From NCBI RefSeq assembly GCF_910594005.1, contig NC_057835.1, positions 50,616,001-50,680,000 of the forward strand: 64,000 nt of DNA, written 5' to 3'. A program made the translations under genes and the position numbers. Shown here in pieces: positions 35,127 through 46,029 of the stretch (positions are counted from its first letter, which is position 1; each line of letters opens with the position of its first letter). Source of the stretch: Cervus elaphus (Eukaryota; Chordata; Mammalia; Artiodactyla; Cervidae). Under the pieces are notes generated by a model that made no database searches, was not told the origin of the DNA, and worked only from the letters and a program-made list of their open reading frames with translations.

Positions 35127-35344
35127 GGGCGTCCCTGGTGGCTAAGATGGTGAAGAATCTGCCTGCAATGCAAGAGACCTGGGTTCAATCCCTGGGTTGG
35201 GAAGATCCCCTGGAGAAGGGAATGGCTACCCGATCCAGTATTCTTGCCTGGAGAATCCCATGGACAGAGGAGCCTGGTGGGTTACAGTCCATGGGGTCTC
35301 AAGAGATGGACACAACTTAGTGACTAACACGTTCACTTCACTTG
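35127..35344 (+). mobile_element. Bov-tA SINE
   Basis: A near-consensus head (ggcgtccctggtggctaaga; gggttcaatccctgggttgg) and body, ending in gactaacacgttcacttcac, the Bov-tA2-like tail. Confidence 0.93.
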
Positions 35345-37385
35345 GAGGTGAGGATGACCTTGGAAGGGATCTCTCAAGCTTCGGATTGCCAGGATCAACA
35401 TGGCTGATCAGAGCGACTGGCGGGTGCCCACTCACTCTCTACTGTTCTTGCTGAACTTGTTCCTCCTGAGACTGACTTTGTAGCCATCTTATCTGAGGAA
35501 AGGAAATTATTTTTCAGTAAAGGGAGGAAGCAAGTATGTGTACTCTCCTAATTGGCCATAGGATTCTAAATTTTTTTTTTTTTTGAGATACACTCCTGAA
35601 AAGATTTAGATTTAAAATTGAGATGGGCTCCTTTTTTCTTGATTTCTGGATTCATTATGTGGAAAATAAGGCCAGAGCTGAAGCCAAATGAAATAGTGAT
35701 TTCAGATGCATTATCCCTCCAGTATGGGAGCTTTTTCCTCCCCTTGTTACTATTTGAAAACTTACAATTGGGCCAAACCCAGTCATTGTACATTAGCTCA
35801 GTATACAATGATGCAAACTTTTCCTTCTGTGTGTTGACTGGAGGGATCAAGACCCCAATTATAGGATGCACGATGGCATGAAAATTCCTAATGTAGTGTA
35901 ACCGACAGGAAAGGGAGTGGGGAGACAAACAGACAAACTGGGAGCTGCATTGGGGGACCATTGTAATCTAAGCTTGTTTATGAAAATATACATCCTTCAA
36001 CGATAAATAATAACTACATGGTTGTTTACTCTTAAGCTAGATTGGACTTTGATTTCTTACCAAATTTGGCCTCAGTTTATGTCTCTGTGACAGTAACACT
36101 AACCATCCAGATGATTGACTTGATTGTTTTAGTTTTCATCCAGTTTTGGCATCTTCAAGATATAAATTATGTTAACATATGCTACAGAAGAGCAATTATA
36201 GAACCATTTAGTGAAAGATAATTTCTGGTCAGCCCTTCTCCACAAATACTGATGATAGCCCCATGACGAGAAAGTGTTAGTCTCTGTCCGTTAAGGAAAC
36301 AAATTTTTTTGGCAGTTGGCTCACCTGGAAGATTTTGTGAATATGATTTCATAAGCACATTTTGCCAAATGTATAGAAACACACACGATGTAGATCTCCT
36401 GATTTTATCCTTGTGTACAGAACACAGGCTCATCTGCTAATTTACAGCTGTTGATCATTTCACACTTGACCATGAGCTTGGGCAAATCAACTTTTTATTC
36501 TCGATTTAGAAATCCACTTAGACATCACTCTCAGTGTCTGGTCAATCTTGCTTTCTGAAGTCTGTCAATAACACTTAAGATTTGGGAACTTTGTTAAGTT
36601 TACATTTAATTATAAAATTTATTATATCATAGATGAAATATTTTAGTTTTCCCTTTGATTATGATTTTAGTTCTACATAAACAATAAACTTATATGTTGA
36701 AATGCAAAGTAGACTTCAACTCTTTAAGAACTGTAACAGGATTGCTATTTACATTTGTGGCCTCAAAAATCAATCTTAATATTCATGATGAGTTTGATTG
36801 ATTTTAATTTAAATAAAAAATTCCATTTGAAAATGATCAAAGAAGCCAACTTTCATGGAACTAAATTATTCCTTATGGAGAGTTCAAGTATAATTATTAC
36901 AAATGAATATCTTTAAAAAATTACTTTCATAGAATTTTACTTCAGAGATTCACATAGGAAAGAGGTCACCATCTCTATAAATTTTCCAGCTAACTCCTAG
37001 AATCTGCTGCATGAAAAATATCTTACCAGAAAAATAATTATTTGTTTAACTCACTGCTAGCCCAATGATGGTTTATGGAGACTCCCATTAAATATATAAC
37101 AAAAGAGTCTGAGCTATAGATCTTAACTCCTAATTTAAATAATATCAAATTTAGTTTATTATAATTTAATTTTAAGGTCCACATATATTTTACTACAAAA
37201 TGACAATGAAGTGGATGACATTTATGGAGGCATCTACTCATTGGACTGCAAAATATGAAATGGTTTTGTTTCTCTCCTTCTGGATAGTGAGCACTAAGAA
37301 AAGGTTGGCCTAACTTAAACTTGTCTCAGTCATTTTGGTTACAGGACCATTTCATCTGATATTTCATACTAAGTTATCTTTAAAA
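35345..37385. other. 2-kb repeat-poor stretch
   Basis: No interspersed repeat is recognised. The 35,618-35,961 part is open on both strands for 87 codons (plus) and 131 codons (minus). Neither looks like a known protein. The minus frame lacks an ATG near its start. Confidence 0.4.
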
Positions 37386-37503
37386 ACATTTTTAAAATTT
37401 ATCTATTTTTTATTGAAGGATAATTGCTTTGCAGATTTTTACTTTTCTGTCAAACCTCAACACGAATCAGCCATAGGTATACATATTTTCCCTCCCTTTT
37501 GTC
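37386..37503 (-). mobile_element. L1 3' end fragment, antisense
   Basis: ttttattgaaggataattgc followed by caacacgaatcagccatagg and tatacatattttccctccc is antisense artiodactyl L1 3' UTR, about 118 bp. Confidence 0.75.
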
Positions 37504-38576
37504 ATTTTCTAAAACAACCCTCAAGCTTCCCTCCATGTTCCTCTCCTTAGATTGGGTTCGTCCCTCTTAGAGCAGATGCTTGCTTTTCCAGTACTGGTGG
37601 TAGGAAGAAAGAAAGCAAAGGTCCTTGCATGGGCGTGTCTTCATATGGGTGGTGGGAAAATGTCCTTTCTTCTGTCACTATTGGCCTCTGATGGTGAGGT
37701 TGTTTGTATAGAGTCTGCCTGTGGGTACTATTTCTTGTTTCACTCAGTTCAACCCCCTTCAACTTCTCCCTCAGGGGGCAGCCATGTATGCCCTTCATTG
37801 TTCCAGAGTTTATAAGTCAATGTTTTCTTCATGTTGGGCATCAGAATTATTAGCACTGCACCTGGATCCTTCTCTTCCAAGTGCCTTTTCAAGTAGTTCC
37901 ACTGGCAGCAATATAGCACTTTCTTGTTCCCTCTGAGGGCCGCAGAGTGCTGAGATGGTGTACAATTTGCCTTGTTTTTGTCTTAGGGTACACTAGAGTC
38001 CTTTCAGACTTAACTGGAAGAGGCTAATCAATAGGCCTAGGCAAGAAGTAGGTAGGAGTTTTTTCTTCAAGTGTGCCTTCCGACATCAGGGGACACTGGA
38101 GGTATCCTCCTATTTTCCACTATGGGGTGGGAAGTTCTGAGAACAATGATGTGCTATACTCCTGATTTCTCATGCTCTTCCAAGAACTGAGCTCCGCAGA
38201 CCAACCTGTGCTCTTCAGCCAGGGAATAGCATGCTGTCCCTGCCTTGCAGCAACTTCCCCCCTTTCTGAGGGACTCTTTCAGAGCCTTTGTCACTTGGCT
38301 TCCATAAAGCCCACCCTCTCCAGTTCTTCAAGTATTTATGTTGTATTGAGTTGAGTAAAATAGAAAGGCTATGTCCTCAGAAGTCAGTGGTCCTAACTAG
38401 CGACCTGATCTTAAAATGTGGAGCCTTTTTCTGATTGTTGGTATTTAATTTAAATTGCTGCACAATACAAAGAGTCCCAGTCCAACATTCAGTTATACAA
38501 GTTTCTTTAAATCATACATTAAAAGAAACACTGATCACTTATCTTCCAAAAATAACAACTTTAGTGTACTCTAGCA
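37504..38576. other. unclassified block, moderately G+C-rich
   Basis: About 1 kb with no family I can name, lying between an L1 3' end and an antisense BovB. It may be the degenerate continuation of an old L1 or LTR. Stop codons occur regularly, and no exon is supported. Confidence 0.35.
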
Positions 38577-39219
38577 TTGTTGTTGTTTAGTAGCTAAGTT
38601 GTGTCTGACTTGTGACCCCATGGACTGCAGTACACCAGGCTTCCTTGTCCTTCACTATCTCCTGGAGTTTTCTCAAACTCATGTCCATTTAGTCCCTGAT
38701 GCTATCCAACCATCTCATCCTCTGTCGTCCCTTTCTCCTCCTGCCCTCAGTCTTTCCCAGCATCAGGGTCTTTTCCAATTAGTCAGCTCTTCACATCAGA
38801 TGGCCAGAATATTGGAGTTTCAGCTTCAACATCAGTCCTTCCAATGAATATTCAGGACTGATTTCCTTTAGGACTGACTGGTTTGATCTCCTTGATGTCC
38901 AAGGGACTCTCAAGAATCTTCTCCAACACCACAGTTCAAAAGCATAAATTCTTCAGTGCTCAGCTTTTTTTATAGTCCAACTCTTACATCCATACATGAC
39001 TACTGGAAAAACCATAGCTTTGACTATATGGACCTTTGTTAGCAAAGTGATGTGTCTGCTTTTTAAGATGCTGTCTCGGTTTGTCATAGCTTTTCTTCCA
39101 AAGAGCAAGCATCATTTAATTTCATGACTGCAGTTACCATCCAGAAGGATTTTGAAGCCCCCAAAAATAATATGTCACTGCTTCCATTGTTTCCCCGTCT
39201 ACTTGCCATGAAATGATGG
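38577..39219 (-). mobile_element. BovB LINE 3' part, antisense
   Basis: tgttgtttagtagctaagtt opens the antisense tail, and the coding-end text follows through tcatccatacatgactac-like sequence to catgaaatgatgg. It is ~640 bp, truncated after the reverse transcriptase, with many substitutions. The original gaactgaactgaa repeat is lost or replaced. Confidence 0.92.
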
Positions 39220-39915
39220 AACTTCAGCATACACAGACTTAACCTCTTCAATTTTTAAAATTTTAGAAGGTTTTTTTTTTGCTATTTTATTATTTTGTCC
39301 TCTGAAAGGAATTTTTTCCTACCTCCACTATCCTATGTTTTTTAGCTTTTATATTTGTTTTGTTCATTCACCTCAAATTGGAGAAAAAATTTTTTTCCGT
39401 AGTTATGAAGTCGTTCCAACACCAGCGCCATTTGTTGAAAAGGTTGCTCTTTCTCCACTGAATTACCTTGGTGCCTTTGTCAAATATCAATTAATCATGT
39501 AAGTATGGATCTGTTTCTAAATTTTCTGTTGTTTCATTAATGTATTTGTCTCTCCTTATGCCACTGTCTTGGTTACAGTAGTTTTATGGGAAATCTTAAA
39601 ATCAGACTTCAGTCTGCAAGTTTGCTAGATATTTTATTAGTTCTGCTGATTCTGTAGGATTTTCTATATGAGAAATCATATTTTCTACAAATGAAAGAAA
39701 TACTTCTCTCCCTTAAATCTGGATGCCTCTTTGTTTGCCCCATAGCAATGATTAGAGCTTCCTAAACAATGCCAAATATAAGTGCAGAGAGCAAATATCT
39801 TTGCCTTATTCACAATCTTAGGAAGAACATGTTCAATTTTTTACCAATAATATAATGTTAACCCTAGCTTCTTAAAAATGCTAAAAATTAAATACATTCC
39901 TTTGTACTTCTAATT

Positions 39916-40098
39916 GTGGCTCAGCTAGTAAAGAATCCTCCTGCAATGTGAGAGACCTGGGTTTGATCCCTGGATTGGGAAGATCCCTTGGAAAAGGGAA
40001 GGGCTACTTACTCCAGTATTCTGGCCGGGAGAATTCCATGGATTCTATAGTCCATGGGGTAGCAAAGAGTCGGACACAACTGAGTGACTTCCACTTTT
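39916..40098 (+). mobile_element. Bov-tA SINE inserted in the ancient L1
   Basis: Starts directly at gtggctcagctagtaaagaa, lacking the first few head bases, and has a BovA body shortened after gaattccatgg. Duplicates act(t/c)ctaatt lie at 39906-39915 and 40099-40108. Confidence 0.92.
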
Positions 40099-40156
40099 AC
40101 TCCTAATTATTGAGTTTTTATCATGAATGGTTGGTGAATTTTGTCCTTCTATGGAT

Positions 40157-40566
40157 TCAGTTCAGTTCAGTTCAGTTGCTCAGTCATGTCCAACTCTTTG
40201 CAACCCCATGAATCGCAGCACGCCAAGCCTCCCTGTCCATCACCAACTCCCAGAGTCTACCCAAACCCATGCCCATTGAGTCAGTGATGCCATCCAGCCA
40301 TCTCATCCTCTGTCATCCCCTTCTCCTCCTGCCCTCAGTCCCTCCCAGCCTCAGGGTGTCAACGCTTCGCATGAGGTGGCCAAAGTACTGGAGTTTCAGC
40401 TTCAGCATCAGTCCTTCCAATGAACACCCAGGACTGATCTCCTTTAGGATGGACTGGTTCACGTATTGCTGAAGCCTGGCTTGGAGAATTTTGAGCATTA
40501 CTTTACTAGCGTGTGAGATGAGTGCAATTGTGCAGTAGCTTGAGGATTCTTTGGGATTGCCTTTCT
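40157..40566 (-). mobile_element. BovB internal-deletion derivative, antisense
   Basis: The first ~300 bp (40157-40459) are the BovB 3' end. At tggtt (40455-40459) the sequence switches to BovB text from just upstream of the reverse-transcriptase region (cacgtattgctgaagcctgg to gattgcctttctta). Relative to the neighbouring copy, 890 bp are missing; allowing for that copy's 1-bp frameshift, the loss is 891 bp, or 297 codons. Confidence 0.88.
40313..40498 (-). pseudogene. BovB ORF2 fragment fused in frame across the deletion
   Basis: The frame runs from QARLQQYVN (the segment before the reverse transcriptase) straight into QSILKEISPG (C-terminal segment) without a stop. The join sits on the 5-bp microhomology. 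All catalytic reverse-transcriptase motifs (A, B, YADD) are absent. It is a transposon remnant, not a host gene. Confidence 0.8.
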
Positions 40567-40647
40567 TAGCTTAATTCCATGAATGTTGATATGTTTCCAT
40601 TGTTATTTAGCTCAAAAATTTTTTTGAGACTTCTTTGAGTGAGGGTC

Positions 40648-41262
40648 CAAGCCAGGCTTCAGCAATACATGAACCATGAACTTCCAGATGTTCAGGCTGG
40701 TTTTAGAAAAGGCAGAGGAACCAGAGATCAAATTGCCAACATCCACTGGATCATCGAAAAAGCAAGAGAGTTCCAGAAAAACATCTATTTCTGCTTTATT
40801 GACCACACCAAAGCCTTTGACTGTGTGGATCATAACAAACTATGGAAAATTCTGAAAGAGATGGGAATACCAGACCACCTGACCTGCCTCTTGAGAAACC
40901 TGTATGCAGGTCAGGAAGCAACAGTTAGAACCGGACATGGAACAACAGGCTGGTTCCAAATAGGAAAAGGAGTACGTCAAGGCTGTATATTGTCACCCTG
41001 CTTATTTAACTTATATGCAGAGTACATCATGAGATACTCTGGGCTGGAGGAAGCACAAGCTGGAATCAAGATTGCCGGAAGGAATATCAATAACCTCAGA
41101 TATGCAGATGACACCACACTTATGGCAGAAAACAAAGAAGAACTAAAGAGCCTCTTGATGAAAGTGAAAGAGGAAAGTGAAAAAGTTGGCTTAAAACTCA
41201 ACATTCAGAAAACTAAGATCATGGCATCTGGTCCCATCACTTCATGTCAAATAGATGGGTAA
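40648..41262 (+). pseudogene. BovB reverse-transcriptase segment, open
   Basis: About 205 uninterrupted codons of RTE-clade reverse transcriptase. Counting from 40,639, motif A (FIDHTKAFD) is at 53-61, motif B (RQGCILSPCLF) at 113-123 and catalytic YADD at 155-158 (41101-41112). The family copies RNA at a nicked target site. Here the endonuclease is missing and a 1-bp deletion near 41,260 breaks the frame, so the copy is inactive. The open length reflects recent insertion rather than selection. Confidence 0.88.
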
Positions 41263-41666
41263 CAGTGGCTGACTTTATTTTTCTGGGCTGCAAAATCACT
41301 GCAGATGGTGATTGCAGCCATGAAATTAAAAGATGCTTACTCCTTGGAAGGAAAGTTATGACCAACCTAGATAGCATATTAAAAAGCAGAGACATTACTT
41401 TGCCAACAAAGGTCCGTCTAGTCAAGGCTATGGTTTTTCCAGTGGTCATGTATGGATGTGAGAGTTGGATTATAAAGAAAGCTGAGTGCCGAAGAATTGA
41501 TGCTTTTGAACTTTGGTGTTGGAGAAGACTCTTGAGAGTGCCTTGGGCTGCAAGGAGATCCAACCAGTCCATCTTAAAGGAGATCAGACCTGGGTATTCA
41601 TTGGAGGGACTGATGTTGAAGCTGAAACTCCAATACTTTGGCCACCTGATGCGAAGAGCTGACTAA
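41244..41666 (+). pseudogene. BovB ORF2 C-terminal segment, after frameshift
   Basis: Continues the BovB protein in another frame: DFIFLGCKITADGDCSHEIK, then VVMYGCESW and ELWCWRRLLRVPW, ending at a stop near 41,664. This is the C-terminal region typical of BovB. The frame change against 40648-41262 comes from a 1-bp loss at gatgggtaacag. Confidence 0.85.
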
Positions 41667-42792
41667 TTGGAAAAGACCCTGATGCTGGGAAAGATTAGGA
41701 GCAGGAGGAGAAGAGGACGAAGAGGATGAGATGGTTGGATGGCATCACTGACTCCATGTACATGGGTTTGGGTGGACTCCAGGAGTTGGTGATGGACAGG
41801 GAGGCCTGGCATGCTGCAGTTCATGGGGTTGCAGAGAGTCAGACACGACTGAGTGACTGAACTGAACTGAACTGAGTGAGGGTCAACTAGTTATATGATG
41901 CTTATTATAAATGTGTGAATTTTCTTGATATTTTATCATTATTACCTTTTAATTTTTTTCTATCTTGATCTAATACTATATAATATCCCAATCCTTTAAA
42001 ATTTATTAAGATCTGTTTTGTTACCTAAGATATATTTTCCTTGGTAACTAAATTGTGTATACATGTATATTCTGCTAGTTATCAATTAGATCAAATGGGT
42101 TGATAGCTCATTCAAATTTTTTGTATCTTTACTGATTTTTGTCTACTTCTATCATTTACTGAAAAGAGGGCATCACAGTCTTCTGTTCTGATTGTGGATT
42201 TGTATAGATTTCTTTTTATTATGTCAGTTTGGGCTTCATGTATTTGAGAGCTTGGCTAGCAGATGTATATATACATAGGACTTATATCTTTTTGATAAAT
42301 TGATCCTTTATTATTATGAAATCACCTTTTTTAAAGTCTCTGTTAATTTTTGCTTCAGGTTACTCCTTTGGTGACATTAATATAGCCACACAAGTTTTTA
42401 TACTCACTATTTGCATACTGTTTTCCATCTCTCCTGCCAACCTATTTGTGTCTTTATATTTAAAGTATACCTTCCCTGAACTTCATACAGATGGTTCTGG
42501 TGTGTTTGAACTGATGTGACAATCTGTGCTTTTTAATTGAAACAATTACCCAGTTGACATAGATGTTGATGTAATTGTCTATCATCTTGAATTTTTTGGT
42601 AACAAGTTTTCTTTGATTGTTACTCATTTCCTTCTCATTTTGGATTGTATGTGTGTTTTACTTGCCATATTTTAGTATTTTATTATATATCTTCTATGGA
42701 ATTTTACCTACATTTTTACATTACATTTTAGTAGTGCTTTTGTGAGTAATTTATGCATATGTTGCTTCACAATCTACCTTGTAAATATACTA

Positions 42793-43046
42793 TATTCAGT
42801 TCAGTTCAGTTCAGTCGCTCAGTCATGTCTGACTCTTTGCGACCCCATGAACTGCAGCACGCCAGGCCTCCCTGTCCATCACCAACTCCCGGAGTTTACC
42901 CAAACTTATGTCCCTTGTGTCGGTGATGCCATCTAACCATCTCATCCTCTGTCATCCCCTTCTCCTCCTGCCTTCAATCTTTCCCAACATCAGGGTCTTT
43001 TCAAATGAGTCAGTTCTTTGCATCAGGTAGCCAAAATATTGGAGTT
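42793..43046 (-). mobile_element. BovB 3' end (BOV-A2-like), antisense, with TSD
   Basis: ttcagttcagttcagttcag opens the tail, then gaccccatgaactgcagcac; it truncates at ccaaaatattggagtt. aatatactatatt flanks it, just before 42797 on the left and at 43088-43100 on the right, with an AT repeat in between. Confidence 0.9.
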
Positions 43047-43103
43047 ATTATAATATATATATATAATATAGTAATATACTATATATAATATACTATATTA
43101 CCT
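43047..43103. repeat. AT-rich satellite-like patch with palindromes
   Basis: Permutations of ATATATA, TAATATAC and TATATTA over ~57 bp. It lies exactly between the truncated BovB end and the right-hand copy of its target site. Confidence 0.85.
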
Positions 43104-43769
43104 TACTAATATAAGAAATTGCAACAATATAATTTTATTCATACCCCTACCACACTTTGAGCAATTGTTTTTATATATTTTACTTCTAAATGTTATAAAC
43201 TCTCAGATACATTAAAATATTCACTTTAAATAGTAAATTGACATTAAAATAATTTAAGAAAGAAAATAAAAATTATATGTTATGTTTAACTGCTTATTTA
43301 CCACTTGCAGTGTTTTTAAAATCTTCCTTTATGTGAATTTCCATTAGGTTTTATTTCTTTTATCCCAAAGAACATTATTATTTATAATAGTGTGGATATG
43401 CTAACAAAAGTATTTCAGCTTCATTTTTTTTTCTCAAAATGTCTTTATTTCAACTAAGATTTTACAAGACATTTTTGTTGGAGATAATATTCTTGTTTGA
43501 CAGATTTTCTTGAAAATCTTTCATCAGTGTAAAGCTGCTATCTCATTATATTCTGCCTTCCATTGTGTCTGGTGAGACATTATCTGTCTTTCTTATTGTT
43601 CCTCTTATATAATGTGATGATGTCCCCAACTTCAATCCTTTGACTATTTTTAAAGACTTTATTTTTACCTTCATGGAAGTCACTGTGCAAATATAAATAT
43701 TTTTCAGCTTGTTTCTCTGCTTTCAAAGGTCAAATCTCTTCAAGTTTCTGTCTGCTTATGATGTTGGTG

Positions 43770-43985
43770 TTGTGATTGTTTAATTGCTAAGTTGGGTCTT
43801 TTGCAACCCCATGGTATATAGCCCATCAGGCTCCTCAGTCCATGGAATTTCCCAGACAAGAATACTGGAGTGGTTTAACATTTCCTTCTCCTGGGCACCT
43901 TCCTGACTCAGGGATTGAGCCTGTATCTCCTGCGTCTCCTGCATTGATAGGCAGATTCTCTACTGCTGAGCCACCAGGGAAGCCT
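43770..43985 (-). mobile_element. Bov-tA SINE, antisense, with short TSD
   Basis: ttgtttaattgctaagttgg opens the body and actgctgagccaccagggaa closes the head. Flanks share (t/c)ctgcttat at 43751-43759 and 43986-43994. Confidence 0.92.
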
Positions 43986-44129
43986 CCTGCTTATATCTCT
44001 TCAGTATGATCAAATAGTTTCCAGAGTTGGTAATTGTTATCTTGAAATTAGTCTAATAGAAGCTACTAAAGTATTACCTGAACACTTTATACTGTTTATG
44101 TAGTAGTATAATTTTTTTCATAACATTAT

Positions 44130-44700
44130 TTTAGTGAATTTGTTTTCTCAAAGTAGCTTTAAGTTCTTGGCAAAATTGAGTAGATGCCACAGTGAGTTTC
44201 TACATACCTTCTGCTCCACACATGTATAGCTTCCATCATTAACCTTCTCCACCAGAGTGGCGCATGTATTACAATTGATGAACCTACGTTGACACATCAT
44301 TATCACCTAAGTCCGTAGTTTACCTCGAGGCACTCTTGGTGTTACACATTTCAGGGGTTTAGACAAATGTACCATTTTAGGTACCCATGATGATAATATC
44401 CTACATGGTAGTTTCACTGCCCTAAAAGTCTCTGTACCCCACTATGCATCTTTCCCTCTCCACTAAACCCTGGCAACCACTGACCTTTTTACTGTCTCTA
44501 TAGTTTTGCCTTTTACAGATTATCATCACACAGTTGGAATCATACCGTAGACAACATTTTCAGACAGGCTTCTCTCACTTAGTAATATGCATTAAATTTC
44601 ATCCATGTCTTTTCATAGCCCCATACCTCATTTCTTTTGAGTGCTGAATAATATATTCCATTGTCTGGATGTACTATAGTTTATCTATAACTCCATAACA
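44130..44700 (-). mobile_element. ancient L1M 3' end, antisense
   Basis: gagtagatgccacagtgagt, cctggcaaccactgaccttt, gttggaatcataccgtagac and ttgagtgctgaataatatat follow the antisense L1M 3' UTR/ORF2-end pattern. A separate copy from the L1M at 39-43.8 kb, because it starts again from the 3' end. Confidence 0.7.
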
Positions 44701-44926
44701 TTTTCATATACAGTTCTTATTCTCCAAAGTGTATTTTCATTCTATTTTTTATATTTTATAGATGATAGCACTCATATTTGGAAGACAAAGTGACCTTCTC
44801 AAATACAATGAATAAGCGTTGGAGAGATTAGAAATGAAACTTTTAAAAATGGAAATATGAACAATTTATCCTGTCCCAGGTATTTTGCTCAAGCAGTCCT
44901 CTTTGCCTTGGATGCCAATATAAAGC

Positions 44927-45126
44927 CTGAAAGTGAAAGTCACTCAGTTGTGTCCAACTGTTTGTGATGCCATGGCCCAAAGCCTGCTAGGCTCCTCTGT
45001 CCATGGAATTCTGCAGACAAGAATATTAGAGTCGGTAGCCGTTCCCTTCTCCAGGGAATCTTCCCAACCCAGGGATCAAACCCAGGTCTCCCATATTGCA
45101 GGTGGATTCTGTACCAGGGAAGCCTA
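44927..45126 (-). mobile_element. Bov-tA SINE, antisense, head shortened
   Basis: gaaagtcactcagttgtgtc opens the body and gcaggtggattctgtaccag runs directly into ggaagcct, so ~12 bp of the head are deleted. Confidence 0.92.
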
Positions 45127-46029
45127 CTGCTTATCAATTTCATTCTAATCATTTTAATGATTAGATCACTAATTCCAATTAGTTTGATTCCAATCATCTT
45201 TTAGGACTCATTTTAAATGTTATCCCCTAGTTTAAATTATGTTTAGATTTATCATTCTATTTCTTAGTACTTTCCCCCATTTATATTTTTATTGTAATAA
45301 TAAATTAGATATTTTGTGCATGTATATTAGTTTAATATGTGTCTCTTTTGATATAGTAAGCGATAAGAGAACACCAAGATTTGTTTTACTCATGCCTAAA
45401 ACAGGGACTGACATAAATTATGCACTCAATAAATATTTATTGAATAAAGGAATAGTTTTGTTGTCCTTTTGATCTATCAGGATATTTCTGTGTTAAATCT
45501 AAGAGCTAGGGCCAAGTTCTTAGCACACTTACATAATTAGTTGAAGATAAAAGGTTGGGTTTGAGAATTTGGTTTGAAGGCCACTTTAAGACCTCAATAT
45601 GTTCATTTTTATGTCTAGAATATTTTGCAGTATTTCTTTTTATCTATTAGATATAAAAAGATGAATTAGTTCTGAGAAAAGCAAAAGGAATCTATTTGTA
45701 GATTTGTAAGTTTGTCACTTAGACACTTGTAGGGCATCATAAAATTTAAAAACTATTTATAGTACACAAAAGCCAGTATTTAGGCATAATTATTTTTCAA
45801 AAGTTAAAACAGTCTCAATGCAATAATTAAAACTTTTATAAAGAACTCTCTTTATGTTAAAGAACTCCCTTTTGGTATAGAACTTTAAGAGACTGAGATG
45901 ATTAAACATTTTAAGTGCTATGAAAAAATCGAATGTAAACTTTTGCTGTCATGAAAACAACACAGGGCTCTGGAATAGAGAATGACTTTGGCAGGTTGGT
46001 ATGTGTGTGTTGGTGATTGGGGTGGACTC
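45127..46029. other. unassigned AT-rich DNA
   Basis: Contains an L2 3' end at 45370-45455; nothing else recognised. Confidence 0.45.
45370..45455 (+). mobile_element. L2 LINE 3' terminus
   Basis: gcctaaaacagggactgaca then gcactcaataaatatttatt and gaataaagg match the L2 terminus. Confidence 0.6.

Larger units (their letters stand above)
40648..41872 (+). mobile_element. BovB LINE, 5'-truncated, 1.2 kb, with TSD
   Basis: Starts inside ORF2 at caagccaggcttcagcaata and ends in gaactgaactgaactga. A perfect 12-bp duplicate, tgagtgagggtc, lies at 40636-40647 and 41873-41884 (tail overlap of a few bases is possible). The endonuclease domain is absent. It is the best-preserved BovB in the window. 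Confidence 0.95.
39240..43769 (-). mobile_element. ancient L1 (L1M-type), antisense, heavily interrupted
   Basis: Segments at ~39,280-39,905, 40,109-40,156, 41,885-42,792 and 43,101-43,769 follow antisense ORF2-to-5' order: gccatttgttgaaaaggttg; gagtttttatcatgaatggt; tattctgctagttatcaatt; tctttatttcaactaagatt; ttctgccttccattgtgtct. The L1 is diverged and frame-broken. A Bov-tA, two BovB copies and a BovB tail sit within it. The short 40,567-40,635 spacer may belong to it but appears out of order. Confidence 0.75.

Noticed and set aside
35566..35961. 131-codon minus-strand frame as a gene
   Set aside because: No family resemblance, a lysine-rich end encoded by a T run, and another open frame on the opposite strand suggest chance.
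40567..40635. Short spacer as a further named L1 segment
   Set aside because: attccatgaatgttgatatg resembles antisense L1 text but is out of order relative to its flanks and too short to assign.
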